DNA of 64,000 bases from Pacificispira spongiicola (GCF_012926505.1 NZ_JABBNT010000004.1:1-64000), one strand, 5' to 3'; counted from the stretch's first letter, positions 34,437 to 44,106 are shown. The notes: generated by a model not told the origin, from the sequence alone. A program made the numbers and translations.

Positions 34437-35639
34437 TTATGCCGGATCGAAGGCGATCGGCATCTTGATCGCCCCGGTATTGCCGCTGTCGGGAAGCCAG
34501 CTGACGTCCCCGTTGAAGCGCGGATTTTTCAGGCGCTGGGCCAAGAGCTTCAGGGCTTCCGTCATGTCGCCGCGGGCGATGAAATGGCCCAGGCAGTGAT
34601 GCGCCCCGCCGCCGAAGCCGAAATGCGGGTTCCGTTCCGCCGTGATGTCGAATTCCGGATTGGGGAAGACCGTCGGGTCGGAACACGCAGCCTGGGAAAA
34701 CAGGTGCAGGGTCGTTCCCTTGGGGATTTCCAGGTCGTTATAGGTGAAGGTTTCCGTCGCCTCGCGCGTGACCCAGGTGATGGTCGGGCGGACGCGCATA
34801 ACCTCTTCGACCGCCGCGCGGGCCAGTTCCGGCTTTTCGGCCAGTAAGGCCCATTGATCCGGATGGCGGATGAACATGTCCATCGCCAATCCCAACTGGT
34901 TCCGGGTCGTGTCGATACCGCCGAAAATTGCCAGGACGATCATGTCGAGGAGTTCCTGATCGTTCAGCTTGGACTTGTCCTCGTTCGCCTTGACCAGGGT
35001 GCCGATGAAATCGTCCGACGGCTCCGCCCGGCGCAGGGCCACCAGTTCTTCGGCATAGTCGAAAATCTTCTGTGTCGCGGCGTCGACGGTGGCGAGGTCC
35101 TGCTTGTAGGTGACGCCAAGGGCGAGGCCCATATCCCCGGCGATATCGGCCAGTTCCCGCCATTTTTCGAACGGCAGGCCCAACAGGTCGCAGATCACGC
35201 CGGTCGCATAGGGCTCGGTGAATTCCGCGATGAAGTCGCATTCCCCCTTTGCCGCGAAACCGTCGATCAGGCGGTTCGCCAAGATTTCGAATTTGGGCCG
35301 CAAATCCTTAATCAGTTTGGGGGAGAAGGCCGGATTCGCCATGCGGCGCAGGCGCGCATGGTTTTCGCCTTCCTGACTCAACAACATGTTTTCCCACCAC
35401 CGGGCGAACAGGCCCGTCACGCCGACATGGGTCGGCCAGCGGTAAGACCCCTGCCGCAGGGTAGGGTGACGCAGCAGCTTCAAGACGTCGTCGTAACGCA
35501 GGACGGCCAGACCGTAGGGGGTCTTTGCACACCAGGATTCGTCCCGCGCATTCAGCACCGCCTGGGAACGGATCGAGAAGTTCGGATCGGCGACGTCCAG
35601 AAACGGCAACGTCTCGAAACTGTCTGCAACCTGCATCAT
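34437..35639 (-). CDS. Cytochrome P450 (class I, ferredoxin-dependent)
   Basis: The 400-residue soluble P450 has the I-helix oxygen-activation motif AIFGGIDTT, the K-helix EEVMR (ExxR) and the haem loop FGFGGGAHHCLGH with Cys349 as ligand. It has no membrane anchor, as expected for a bacterial class I enzyme served by the ferredoxin and reductase genes that follow. Start at ATG 35639 with GGGAG upstream. It heads the thirteen-gene minus-strand run. A sigma-54-like promoter (35683-35698) precedes it. Likely role: hydroxylation or N-dealkylation of the imported compound or its gamma-glutamyl derivative (inference). Confidence 0.95.
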   Translation of the reverse strand: MMQVADSFETLPFLDVADPNFSIRSQAVLNARDESWCAKTPYGLAVLRYDDVLKLLRHPTLRQGSYRWPTHVGVTGLFARWWENMLLSQEGENHARLRRMANPAFSPKLIKDLRPKFEILANRLIDGFAAKGECDFIAEFTEPYATGVICDLLGLPFEKWRELADIAGDMGLALGVTYKQDLATVDAATQKIFDYAEELVALRRAEPSDDFIGTLVKANEDKSKLNDQELLDMIVLAIFGGIDTTRNQLGLAMDMFIRHPDQWALLAEKPELARAAVEEVMRVRPTITWVTREATETFTYNDLEIPKGTTLHLFSQAACSDPTVFPNPEFDITAERNPHFGFGGGAHHCLGHFIARGDMTEALKLLAQRLKNPRFNGDVSWLPDSGNTGAIKMPIAFDPA

Positions 35640-35682
35640 TTTATTCACTCCCTGAAGGGTTCCCGCGTTTTCCCTATTTGCA

Positions 35683-35698
35683 TGCAAGTTGACTTCCT
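35683..35698 (-). promoter_or_regulatory. Candidate sigma-54 (-24/-12) promoter of the P450 operon
   Basis: On the minus strand AGGAAGTCAACTTGCA has GG and GC separated by exactly 10 nt, with TTGCA at the -12 element (consensus TGGCACG-N4-TTGCA). Predicted transcription would start about 33 bp before the P450 ATG. The -12 part lies in a perfect palindrome, TTGCATGCAA (35678-35687), so a repressor site is an alternative reading. Confidence 0.5.
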
Positions 35699-35717
35699 AA
35701 ATTGAGAGGGACTCGAT

Positions 35718-35730
35718 TAAGGTATTGAAA
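35718..35730. promoter_or_regulatory. Candidate IHF site upstream of the P450 promoter
   Basis: TAAGGTATTGAAA matches the IHF pattern YAA-N4-TTGATW with one mismatch and sits next to an A/T-rich run (35725-35750). Its centre is about 40 bp upstream of the -12 element, the usual place for IHF at sigma-54 promoters. Confidence 0.4.
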
Positions 35731-35813
35731 AAAATAGAAATAAAAATTTTAAGGTACCGGAGGACATGGTTCTTAGTCGGGAAGTTCTCGGAATCGCCCC
35801 GTCGAATGATGAG

Positions 35814-35861
35814 AAAACGCATCGATGATGCGAAAACGCCACCCTGAAACAGAGTGGCGTT
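35814..35861 (-). terminator. Tandem terminator downstream of fba
   Basis: In minus-strand order, a first hairpin with arms 35854-35861 and 35835-35842 (AACGCCAC/GTGGCGTT) is followed by TTTT. A second with arms 35827-35832 and 35818-35823 (CGCATC/GATGCG) is followed by another TTTT. They begin 40 bp after the aldolase stop. Confidence 0.7.
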
Positions 35862-35900
35862 GCCGATGGTGTTTATGCTGAAAGGAAGAAAAATTAACGG

Positions 35901-36971
35901 TCAGGCGGCCACGGATTTTCCGATGCTGCCCAGGTCCCGGCATGCCTGAACAACCCGGTCGCGCATCGACATCTCGCCTTCGCGCAGCCAGACGCGCGGG
36001 TCGTATTGCTTCTTCAGCGGCTGTCCGGTCGCGGGGTCCAATTGGCTGCGGAAGGCGGCGGCATGACCCTGGACATAATCCCCGATACCCTGGGCGAAGG
36101 CGAATTGGGTATCCGTGTCGATATTCATCTTGAACACGCCATAGGAAATCGCCGCGCGGATATCCTCCAGGTCGGACCCGGACCCGCCGTGAAAGACGAG
36201 ATCCAGCGGGTTCCGACCCAGGTCATGGGTTTCCGCGACGAGGTCTTGCGAGGCTTTCAATATCTCCGGCCGCAGACGGACATTGCCGGGCGAGTAGACG
36301 CCGTGCACATTGCCGAAGGATGCCGCGATGGAAAACGGACCAATCGCATTCAGCCGGTCATAGGCCAACAGCACGTCTTCCGGCTGGGTATACAGTTTCG
36401 GATTATCGGCGATGTCGTCATCCGATCCGACGCCGTCTTCCTCTCCACCCGTGACGCCCAGTTCGATTTCGATGCTCATATCCAGCGGTGCCAGCCGTTC
36501 CAGCACGCGGGCGCATTCGGAAAGATTGCTGTCCAACGGTTCTTCGGACAGATCGATCATGTGGGATGAAAACAGCGGGCCGCCGAACTGACTGTAATGG
36601 TCCTGTCCGATATCGATCATCGCATCGACCCAGGGCACCAGTTTTCGGTTGGCGTGGTCTGTATGCAGAATGACGCAGACCCCCATATCGGCGGCCAGCA
36701 TATGAACGTGCCGTGCCGCCGACGCCGCGCCCAGGACCATGGCGCGGCTTTTGTCCGGATGGCCCTGTCCGGCGAAGAAGGCGGCCCCGCCGTTCGACAT
36801 CTGCACGATCACGTCGGATTGTGCCGTCCGTGCGGCCTCCAGCACCGCGTTTAGCGTGTTGGTGCCGGTGATGTTGACGGCGGGCAGGGCGTATCCCGTT
36901 TCCTTGCAATGATCGACGAGGTCGCGATAGGCGGCGCCGTGGACCACGCCGGGTTTCAGTTTCAAGCTCAT
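35901..36971 (-). CDS. fba: Class II fructose-bisphosphate aldolase
   Basis: The 356-residue zinc aldolase of the FbaA branch splits fructose-1,6-bisphosphate into two triose phosphates. Metal-ligand and active-site regions are visible: ILHTDHANRK, IEIELGVTGGEEDG, SFGNVHGVYSPGN and LVFHGGSGS. Start at ATG 36971 with GGGAGGGA upstream. It lies 40 bp after the fructokinase gene on the same strand, so the two are co-transcribed and process fructose produced by the polyol dehydrogenases to the right. Confidence 0.95.
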   Translation of the reverse strand: MSLKLKPGVVHGAAYRDLVDHCKETGYALPAVNITGTNTLNAVLEAARTAQSDVIVQMSNGGAAFFAGQGHPDKSRAMVLGAASAARHVHMLAADMGVCVILHTDHANRKLVPWVDAMIDIGQDHYSQFGGPLFSSHMIDLSEEPLDSNLSECARVLERLAPLDMSIEIELGVTGGEEDGVGSDDDIADNPKLYTQPEDVLLAYDRLNAIGPFSIAASFGNVHGVYSPGNVRLRPEILKASQDLVAETHDLGRNPLDLVFHGGSGSDLEDIRAAISYGVFKMNIDTDTQFAFAQGIGDYVQGHAAAFRSQLDPATGQPLKKQYDPRVWLREGEMSMRDRVVQACRDLGSIGKSVAA

Positions 36972-37011
36972 GCAAATCCCTCCCATTCCCTGATTCTTGT
37001 AGATCGGATTG

Positions 37012-37941
37012 TTACAAATCTGCGGCGCGCGGCAGATCGGCCCCGCGCCTGCCGCAGGTCACCCGCGCGGCGGAAATCGCATAGCCGAGAAGACCGCTGA
37101 GCGATGCGGCGTCCATCGATGCGACCGCCGCTTTCGGATTGCCGTCGCCGTCGGCGGCCAGTTTGGCCAGCAACGCGGCCTGGAAACTGTCCCCGGCGCC
37201 GACCGTATCGACGACGGGGAAGCTGTCCGGCGTCACCCGTGCCGACGCGCCGCTGGCCGTCCAGGCCAGGACGTCGTCGCCGCCATCCGTGACGATCACC
37301 AGCCGGCAACCGCCGGAAATCCAATCGGCCGCCAGCGTCTCGAAGCTTTGGCCCGGAAACAGGATGCCGCTGTCTTCCGCGCTGATCTTGATCAGGTCGG
37401 CGCGGCTTGCGTAATGGGACAGGCGTTCGCGCCACAGGTCGACGTTCGGTTCGACATTGGTTCGGACATTCGGGTCGACGGAAACGAAGCGGCCCCCCGG
37501 CTGGTCGACCAGTTGCGCGAAGGCATCGGCGACGGGTTTCACGACCAGAGAGAAGGATCCGAAATGCAGGCCGGTAATGCCTGGCCCCGGTGGTTGGATA
37601 TCCTCCGGCGTGATGCTGCAATCGGCGGAGCCCAGCCCGTAGAAGGTATAGGCGGGATGCCCCTGCGCATCGACGCCGACAAGGCTGACCGTCGTGCGCC
37701 GCCCCAGGCGGACCAGGTGATCCGTCGCGACCCCTTCGCGAGACAGGATGTCGAACAGCCGCTGCCCCAGCATGTCGTGGGACATGCCGGTCAGCAGCGC
37801 CGCCTTGCCCCCCAACCGCGCGATACCGATCGCGACATTGTAGGGGGAGCCGCCGGGATGCGCTTCAAGCCGCAAAACCCCGGACCCGTTTTCCGAATCC
37901 AGAAACACGTCGTACAGCGCCTCGCCGCAGACTAGATACAT
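37012..37941 (-). CDS. PfkB-family fructokinase
   Basis: The 309-residue sugar kinase has PGGSPYNVAIGIARLG in the substrate lid, SVDPNVRTN, and the C-terminal ATP/anion-hole motif DTVGAGDSF. The length and MYLVCGEALYDVF start fit fructokinases that make fructose-6-phosphate. Start at ATG 37941 with AGGAGGAAG upstream. It is divergent from the SorC-type regulator, with an operator-like inverted repeat (37980-37998) between them, and should be induced together with the polyol operon. Confidence 0.9.
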   Translation of the reverse strand: MYLVCGEALYDVFLDSENGSGVLRLEAHPGGSPYNVAIGIARLGGKAALLTGMSHDMLGQRLFDILSREGVATDHLVRLGRRTTVSLVGVDAQGHPAYTFYGLGSADCSITPEDIQPPGPGITGLHFGSFSLVVKPVADAFAQLVDQPGGRFVSVDPNVRTNVEPNVDLWRERLSHYASRADLIKISAEDSGILFPGQSFETLAADWISGGCRLVIVTDGGDDVLAWTASGASARVTPDSFPVVDTVGAGDSFQAALLAKLAADGDGNPKAAVASMDAASLSGLLGYAISAARVTCGRRGADLPRAADL

Positions 37942-37979
37942 GGGGACTTCCTCCTGACTGACATCCTGCACATGGGCAT

Positions 37980-37998
37980 TTGCCCAAATTGCTGGCAA
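37980..37998. promoter_or_regulatory. Operator candidate A for the SorC-family regulator
   Basis: TTGCC-N9-GGCAA forms an inverted repeat in the divergent gap between fructokinase and regulator. The longer string TTGCCCAAA-N4-TGGCAATT recurs with one arm mismatch before the binding-protein gene (39139-39157), the two places where such a regulator would act. Confidence 0.6.
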
Positions 37999-38066
37999 TT
38001 GGAAAGATATGGGGGTGATATTGTCGGTGCGGGGCACAGTCCGCCCCGCCGGTAGGGAGAGTTCTT

Positions 38067-39008
38067 ATGGCCGGTAACGGTAACCGACTGGACGACGCGG
38101 CGCGCGCCGCGTGGCTGTATTACATCGCCGGCAATACGCAGGAAGAAATCGCCGCCAAGCTGGGCGTGTCGCGGCAGTCGGCGCAGCGGTTGGTCTCGCA
38201 AGCCATGGCCGCCGGTTTGGTGAAGGTACGGATCGATCACCCGATTGCCGAATGCCTGCGATTGGCGACGGACCTGAAGGCCCGGTACGATCTGCAATTC
38301 TGTGACATTGTGCCGTCGGGGCTGGATTCCGATTCGACCACAATCGGCATTGCGGAGGCCGCAGCGACCGAAATCGAACGATGGCTGACGCGCGAGGACC
38401 CGATCGTTTTGACCATCGGCACGGGGCGAACCTTGAAGGCGGCGGTCGAATGCCTGCCGCGCATCGATTGTCCCCACCATACGGTCGTCTCCCTGACCGG
38501 CAATATTTCGCCGGATGGGGCGGCGGCCTATTACAACGTGGTCTTCACCCTGGCCAGCGTGGTCACGGCAAAGACATTCCCGATGCCCCTGCCGGTGATC
38601 GCGTCGTCCGCGAGCGAACGCAAGATGCTGCACGATCAGAAGATCGTGCGGTCCACCCTCGCCATGGCGGAGCGGGCGGATGTCAGTTTTCTGGGGATCG
38701 GGGAGCTGGGCGAGTCGGCGCCTCTCTATGTCGACGGGTATATCACCCATGACGAATTGCTGGCGCTTCAGAAAACGGGCGCGGTGGGGGAGATCGTCGG
38801 CTGGGCCTTCGATGCCGACGGCGAGATTATTCAAGGTTTGACCAATGAACGGGTGGCGAGCGCCGCGATTCCGTCCCGCGACACGTCCCTGGTCATCGGC
38901 ATCGCGAAAGGCAGCGTGAAGCGCGCCGCGATTCGCGCCGCCGTGGCGGCGGGGCTGGTAAACGGCCTGATCACGGACGAAGCGACCGCCCGGGCCTTGC
39001 TGGCCTGA
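38067..39008 (+). CDS. SorC-family sugar-binding transcriptional regulator
   Basis: The 313-residue regulator has an N-terminal helix-turn-helix (NTQEEIAAKLGVSRQSAQRLV, about 24-44) and a C-terminal sugar-phosphate-binding domain of the SorC/DeoR type (IGTGRTLKAAVECLP, VSLTGNISPDGAAAYYNVV, GIGELGESAPLY). It matches SmoC-like regulators of sorbitol/mannitol operons. Targets are probably the leftward fructokinase-aldolase pair and the rightward smo operon, since matching operators lie before both. Confidence 0.9.
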   Translation: MAGNGNRLDDAARAAWLYYIAGNTQEEIAAKLGVSRQSAQRLVSQAMAAGLVKVRIDHPIAECLRLATDLKARYDLQFCDIVPSGLDSDSTTIGIAEAAATEIERWLTREDPIVLTIGTGRTLKAAVECLPRIDCPHHTVVSLTGNISPDGAAAYYNVVFTLASVVTAKTFPMPLPVIASSASERKMLHDQKIVRSTLAMAERADVSFLGIGELGESAPLYVDGYITHDELLALQKTGAVGEIVGWAFDADGEIIQGLTNERVASAAIPSRDTSLVIGIAKGSVKRAAIRAAVAAGLVNGLITDEATARALLA

Positions 39009-39138
39009 CATTCCCGGTTCCTCCCTGAAATCCGGACCTTTTTTCACCGGTTTAGGCGAAGTTCTTCTGACTGGATCGTCTTTTCCGAGTTAGCGGCGCG
39101 CGATCCTTGTTGACAGTCTTGTAACATTGAATGAATAA

Positions 39139-39157
39139 TTGCTCAAAACATTGGCAA
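39139..39157. promoter_or_regulatory. Operator candidate B before the polyol-binding protein gene
   Basis: TTGCT-N9-GGCAA repeats candidate A and extends into TTGCTCAAA-N4-TGGCAATT. It overlaps a perfect palindrome GGCAATTGCC (39153-39162). It lies 30 bp before the ATG of the binding-protein gene, where a bound repressor would block transcription. Confidence 0.6.
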
Positions 39158-39186
39158 TTGCCCACCATAAAATGAGGGAGGAAAAC

Positions 39187-40503
39187 ATGGGTATCAAGAA
39201 GCTCTTCGGGGCGGCCTGCTCGCTTTTGGCATTTGGTATGGTGTCGTCGGCTTCGGCCGAAACGTTGACGATCGCGACCGTCAACAATGGCGACATGATC
39301 CGGATGCAAAAGCTTTCGGAAGATTTCACCGCACAGAATCCGGGGATCGACCTTGACTGGGTGACCCTGGAAGAAAACGTGCTGCGTCAGCGCGTCACGA
39401 CCGATATCGCGACGAAGGGCGGTCAGTACGACGTGATGACCATCGGCACCTATGAAGTGCCAATTTGGGCCAACAAGGGCTGGCTGGTCGAACTGGCCGA
39501 CCTGCCGTCGGATTACGATGTGGACGATTTGCTGCCCGCGATCCGCGGCGGCCTGTCCGTCGACGGCAAGCTTTATGCCGCGCCGTTCTACGGCGAAAGC
39601 TCCATGGTCATGTATCGCAAGGACCTGATGGAAAAGGCCGGTCTGACCATGCCGGAAGCGCCGACCTGGGACTTCATTGCGAAGGCCGCGAAGGCGATGA
39701 CCGACAAGGACAACGAAATTTACGGCATCTGCCTGCGCGGTAAGGCGGGCTGGGGCGAGAATATGGCCTTCCTGTCGGCCACGGCGAATTCTTTCGGCGC
39801 CCGCTGGTTCGACATGGACTGGAAGGCCCAGTTCGATACACCGCAATGGAAGGAAACGCTGACCTTCTACGTCAATCTGATGAACGAGGCGGGCCCTCCC
39901 GGTGCGTCTTCCAACGGGTTCAACGAAAACCTGGCCCTGTTCCAGACCGGCAAATGCGGCATGTGGATCGATGCCACCGTGGCCGCGTCCTTTGTGACCA
40001 ACCCGAAGGACTCGACGGTCGCCGATCAGGTCGGCTTCGCGCTGGCGCCGGATAACGGTCTGGGCAAGCGCGGTAACTGGCTGTGGGCATGGTCGCTGGG
40101 CATTCCGGCTGGCACGCAGAAGGCGGAAGCCGCGCAGAAGTTCGTCGCCTGGGCCACGTCCAAATCCTATCTGGAAATGGTCGCGGAAAAGGAAGGTTGG
40201 GCGAATGTGCCTCCCGGGACGCGTAAGTCGCTTTACGCCAATCCGAAATATCAGGCCGCCGCGCCCTTCGCGCAGATGACGCTGGAATCCATCAATGCCG
40301 CCGACCCGAACAACCCGACGGTCGATCCGGTTCCCTATGTCGGCGTTCAGTTCGTCGCCATCCCGGAATTCCAGGGTATCGGTACCGCGGTCGGGCAGCA
40401 ATTCTCTGCCGCGCTGGCCGGGACGGTCACTGTCGATCAGGCCCTCCAAAGCGCCCAACAACTGACCGAGCGTGAAATGCGCAAGGCCGGTTACGTCGAT
40501 TAA
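39187..40503 (+). CDS. smoE: Sorbitol/mannitol ABC transporter substrate-binding protein
   Basis: The 438-residue periplasmic binding protein has a Sec signal (MGIKKLFGAACSLLAFGMV, cleaved after SASA near residue 24), then ETLTIATVNNGDMIRMQKL and the carbohydrate-binding family 1 fold. It resembles SmoE of the Rhodobacter polyol transporter. Start at ATG 39187 with GGGAGG upstream. A stable hairpin follows in the gap before the first permease, consistent with higher binding-protein expression. Confidence 0.9.
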   Translation: MGIKKLFGAACSLLAFGMVSSASAETLTIATVNNGDMIRMQKLSEDFTAQNPGIDLDWVTLEENVLRQRVTTDIATKGGQYDVMTIGTYEVPIWANKGWLVELADLPSDYDVDDLLPAIRGGLSVDGKLYAAPFYGESSMVMYRKDLMEKAGLTMPEAPTWDFIAKAAKAMTDKDNEIYGICLRGKAGWGENMAFLSATANSFGARWFDMDWKAQFDTPQWKETLTFYVNLMNEAGPPGASSNGFNENLALFQTGKCGMWIDATVAASFVTNPKDSTVADQVGFALAPDNGLGKRGNWLWAWSLGIPAGTQKAEAAQKFVAWATSKSYLEMVAEKEGWANVPPGTRKSLYANPKYQAAAPFAQMTLESINAADPNNPTVDPVPYVGVQFVAIPEFQGIGTAVGQQFSAALAGTVTVDQALQSAQQLTEREMRKAGYVD

Positions 40504-40522
40504 AGACGTCGCGCCGAAATCC

Positions 40523-40550
40523 GGGCGGGTGGGAAATCTCTCACCCGCCC
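40523..40550 (+). other. Intergenic hairpin after smoE
   Basis: GGGCGGGTG (40523-40531) and CACCCGCCC (40542-40550) form a perfect 9-bp stem with a 10-nt loop. There is no U-run. A stabilising or attenuating element between binding protein and permease genes is likely. Confidence 0.5.
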
Positions 40551-40595
40551 CGGTTCGGTTCCGGTTGGTCGGTTTCAAAAAAGGAGGCGGCTGAT

Positions 40596-41468
40596 ATGGC
40601 GACCGCAAAATCCAATGTGGCGGCACGCATCATGATCTCGCCGGCGGTTCTGCTGCTGCTGGCGTGGATGCTGATCCCGCTGTCGATGACGCTTTATTTC
40701 TCGTTTCTCAGTTACAACCTTCTGTCCCCGGGGATGGAACGGTGGATCGGCTTTCTGAACTACGAATATTTCCTGACCGATCCTGCTTTCTTTTCCGCAC
40801 TGACCAATACGTTGATCCTGGTCCTGGGGGTGCTGATCGTGACCACGATCGGCGGCACCCTGCTGGCGCTGTTGCTGGACCAGCCGATTTGGGGGCAGGG
40901 CATCGTCCGTATTCTGGTGATCGCGCCATTCTTCGTCATGCCGACCGTGTCGGCCCTGGTCTGGAAGAACATGTTCATGAACCCGGTGAACGGGTTGTTC
41001 GCCTATGTCGCGAAATCGGTCGGCCTGCCGCCCTTCGATTTCCTGGCGCAGGCCCCGATGCTGTCGATCACCGGCATGGTGGCGTGGCAATGGCTGCCCT
41101 TCGCGACGCTGATCCTGCTGACCGCGCTTCAATCCCTGGACCGGGAACAGTTGGAAGCCGCGGAAATGGACGGCGCCGGACCGTTCAGCCGATTTTTCCA
41201 TATCATCCTGCCGCATATGGCGCGGGCGATCACCGTGGTGATCCTGATTCAGACGATCTTCCTCTTGTCCACCTTCGCCGCGATCCTGGTCACGACGAAT
41301 GGCGGGCCGGGCTATGCGTCGACCAACATCACCTACCTCGTCTATTCGCAATCGCTGCTTCAGTTCGACGTCGGTGGCGGGTCCGCGGGCGGTGTGGTCG
41401 CGGTCATCATTGCCAATATCGTCGCGATCTTCCTGATGCGGATGATCGGCAAGAACTTGGAGGCGTGA
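40596..41468 (+). CDS. smoF: Polyol ABC transporter permease
   Basis: The 290-residue inner-membrane permease of the MalF/UgpA type has six predicted spans and the EAA loop LEAAEMDGAGPFSRF. It forms the channel with SmoG. AAAGGAGGCGG just upstream of ATG 40596 is a strong ribosome site. The next gene starts 4 bp after its stop. Confidence 0.92.
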   Translation: MATAKSNVAARIMISPAVLLLLAWMLIPLSMTLYFSFLSYNLLSPGMERWIGFLNYEYFLTDPAFFSALTNTLILVLGVLIVTTIGGTLLALLLDQPIWGQGIVRILVIAPFFVMPTVSALVWKNMFMNPVNGLFAYVAKSVGLPPFDFLAQAPMLSITGMVAWQWLPFATLILLTALQSLDREQLEAAEMDGAGPFSRFFHIILPHMARAITVVILIQTIFLLSTFAAILVTTNGGPGYASTNITYLVYSQSLLQFDVGGGSAGGVVAVIIANIVAIFLMRMIGKNLEA

Positions 41469-41471
41469 CCC

Positions 41472-42302
41472 ATGGCAAGAGCGGTAAACAATAAGCGCCG
41501 GGCGGTGGTCACGCTGATTGCGTGGGCCGTCGGCATCGCGATCTTCTTCCCGATCCTTTACACCGTGTTGACCAGCTTCAAGACGGAAGCCGAAGCGGTG
41601 GCCTCGCCGCCGTCCTTCCTGTTCTTCGACTGGACGCTGGAGAACTATGCCGAGGTTCAGGAACGGTCGAACTACTTCCTGCACTTCCTGAATTCGGTGG
41701 TGATTTCCCTGGGCTCCACGGTCCTGGGATTGATCATCGCGGTTCCGGCGGCCTGGTCGATGGCCTTTTTCCCGAAGAAGCGGACCAAGGACATTTTGAT
41801 GTGGATGCTATCCACCAAGATGCTGCCGCCCGTCGGGGTGTTGGTGCCGATCTACCTTCTGTTCCGGGATGCGAGCCTATTGGATACGCGCACCGGACTG
41901 GTGATCGTGCTGACCATGATCAATCTGCCGATCATCGTCTGGATGATTTTCACCTATTTCAAGGAAATCCCGGGAGAGATTCTGGAGGCCGCGCGCATGG
42001 ACGGGGCCAATCTGTGGGATGAGGTCGTCTACGTCCTGACCCCGATGGCCATTCCGGGCATCGCATCGACATTGTTGCTGAACATCATCCTGGCCTGGAA
42101 CGAGGCGTTCTGGACGTTGAATCTGACGGCGGCCAAGGCAGCCCCGCTGACGGCGTTCATCGCCAGTTATTCCAGCCCAGAAGGATTGTTCTACGCGAAG
42201 CTCAGCGCCGCATCGACCATGGCGATTGCGCCGATCCTCATCCTGGGCTGGTTCAGCCAGAAACAACTCGTGCGCGGACTGACGTTCGGCGCCGTGAAAT
42301 AG
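41472..42302 (+). CDS. smoG: Polyol ABC transporter permease
   Basis: The 276-residue permease of the MalG/UgpE type has a first span at about 13-34 and the EAA loop [15 protein letters not shown]. It pairs with SmoF, which ends 4 bp upstream. The ATPase gene follows after 12 bp. Confidence 0.92.
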   Translation: MARAVNNKRRAVVTLIAWAVGIAIFFPILYTVLTSFKTEAEAVASPPSFLFFDWTLENYAEVQERSNYFLHFLNSVVISLGSTVLGLIIAVPAAWSMAFFPKKRTKDILMWMLSTKMLPPVGVLVPIYLLFRDASLLDTRTGLVIVLTMINLPIIVWMIFTYFKEIPGEILEAARMDGANLWDEVVYVLTPMAIPGIASTLLLNIILAWNEAFWTLNLTAAKAAPLTAFIASYSSPEGLFYAKLSAASTMAIAPILILGWFSQKQLVRGLTFGAVK

Positions 42303-42313
42303 GACATAGAACA

Positions 42314-43311
<998 letters not shown>

Positions 43312-43312
<1 letters not shown>

Positions 43313-44085
43313 TGGCGGATTTTACGGGAAAGGTCGTTCTGATCACCGGGGCGGCCCGGGGTATCGGACGCGCCTTTGCCCGGTGTTTTGCGGAAGCCGG
43401 TGCCACGGTCGCGGTTGCGGATATCGACCGGGACGCGGCGCAGGCGACGGCGGAGGATATCGGTCGAAAGGCCTTCGCGGTTCGGATCGACGTATCGGAC
43501 CAGTCTTCCATCGACGCCGCGGTGCAGGCGGTCGAGGAGCGGGCGGGCGGCATCGATGTGCTGATCAACAATGCCGCCTTATTCGATCTGGCACCCATTG
43601 TGGAGATCGATCGGGCCGGTTTCGACCGTTTGTTTTCGGTGAACGTGGCCGGGACCCTGTTCACCTTGCAAGCCGTCGCCCGGTCCATGATCCGGCGCGG
43701 CGCGGGCGGCAAGATCATCAACATGGCCAGTCAGGCCGGACGTCGGGGGGAAGCCCTGGTCGCCGTCTACTGCGCGACCAAGGCGGCGGTGATCAGCCTG
43801 ACGCAGTCGGCGGGGCTGGACCTGATCAAGCACAAGATCAACGTGAACGCCATCGCGCCCGGTGTGGTGGATGGCGAACATTGGGACCATGTCGATTCGC
43901 TATTCGCGAAATATGAAGGCCGTCCGCCCGGCGAAAAGAAACGATTGGTGGGGGACGCTGTCCCCTATGGCCGGATGGGAACGGCGGAAGACCTGACCGG
44001 CATGGCCTTGTTCCTGGCCTCCCCCGAGGCCGATTACATCGTCGCCCAGACCTACAATGTCGACGGCGGCAATTACTTGAATTGA
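43312..44085 (+). CDS. smoS: Sorbitol (L-iditol) 2-dehydrogenase, SDR family
   Basis: The 257-residue short-chain dehydrogenase oxidises D-sorbitol to fructose (also galactitol in known SmoS). The cofactor motif is TGAARGIG (12-19), NNAA follows strand beta-4, and the catalytic Ser, Tyr and Lys are in NMASQAGRRGEALVAVYCATK. An Asp in VADIDRD at the end of beta-2 favours NAD. Start at ATG 43312, overlapping the ATPase stop. Confidence 0.92.
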
Positions 44086-44106
44086 TAGCGTAAGGCGAGA
44101 CGGTTG

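Noticed and set aside
35806-35839. Tandem direct repeats ATGATGAGAAAACGC / ATGATGCGAAAACGC as enhancer sites for the sigma-54 activator
   Set aside because: They are explained by two tandem hairpin-plus-TTTT terminators after fba on the minus strand. An activator role is still possible but not needed to account for the repeat.
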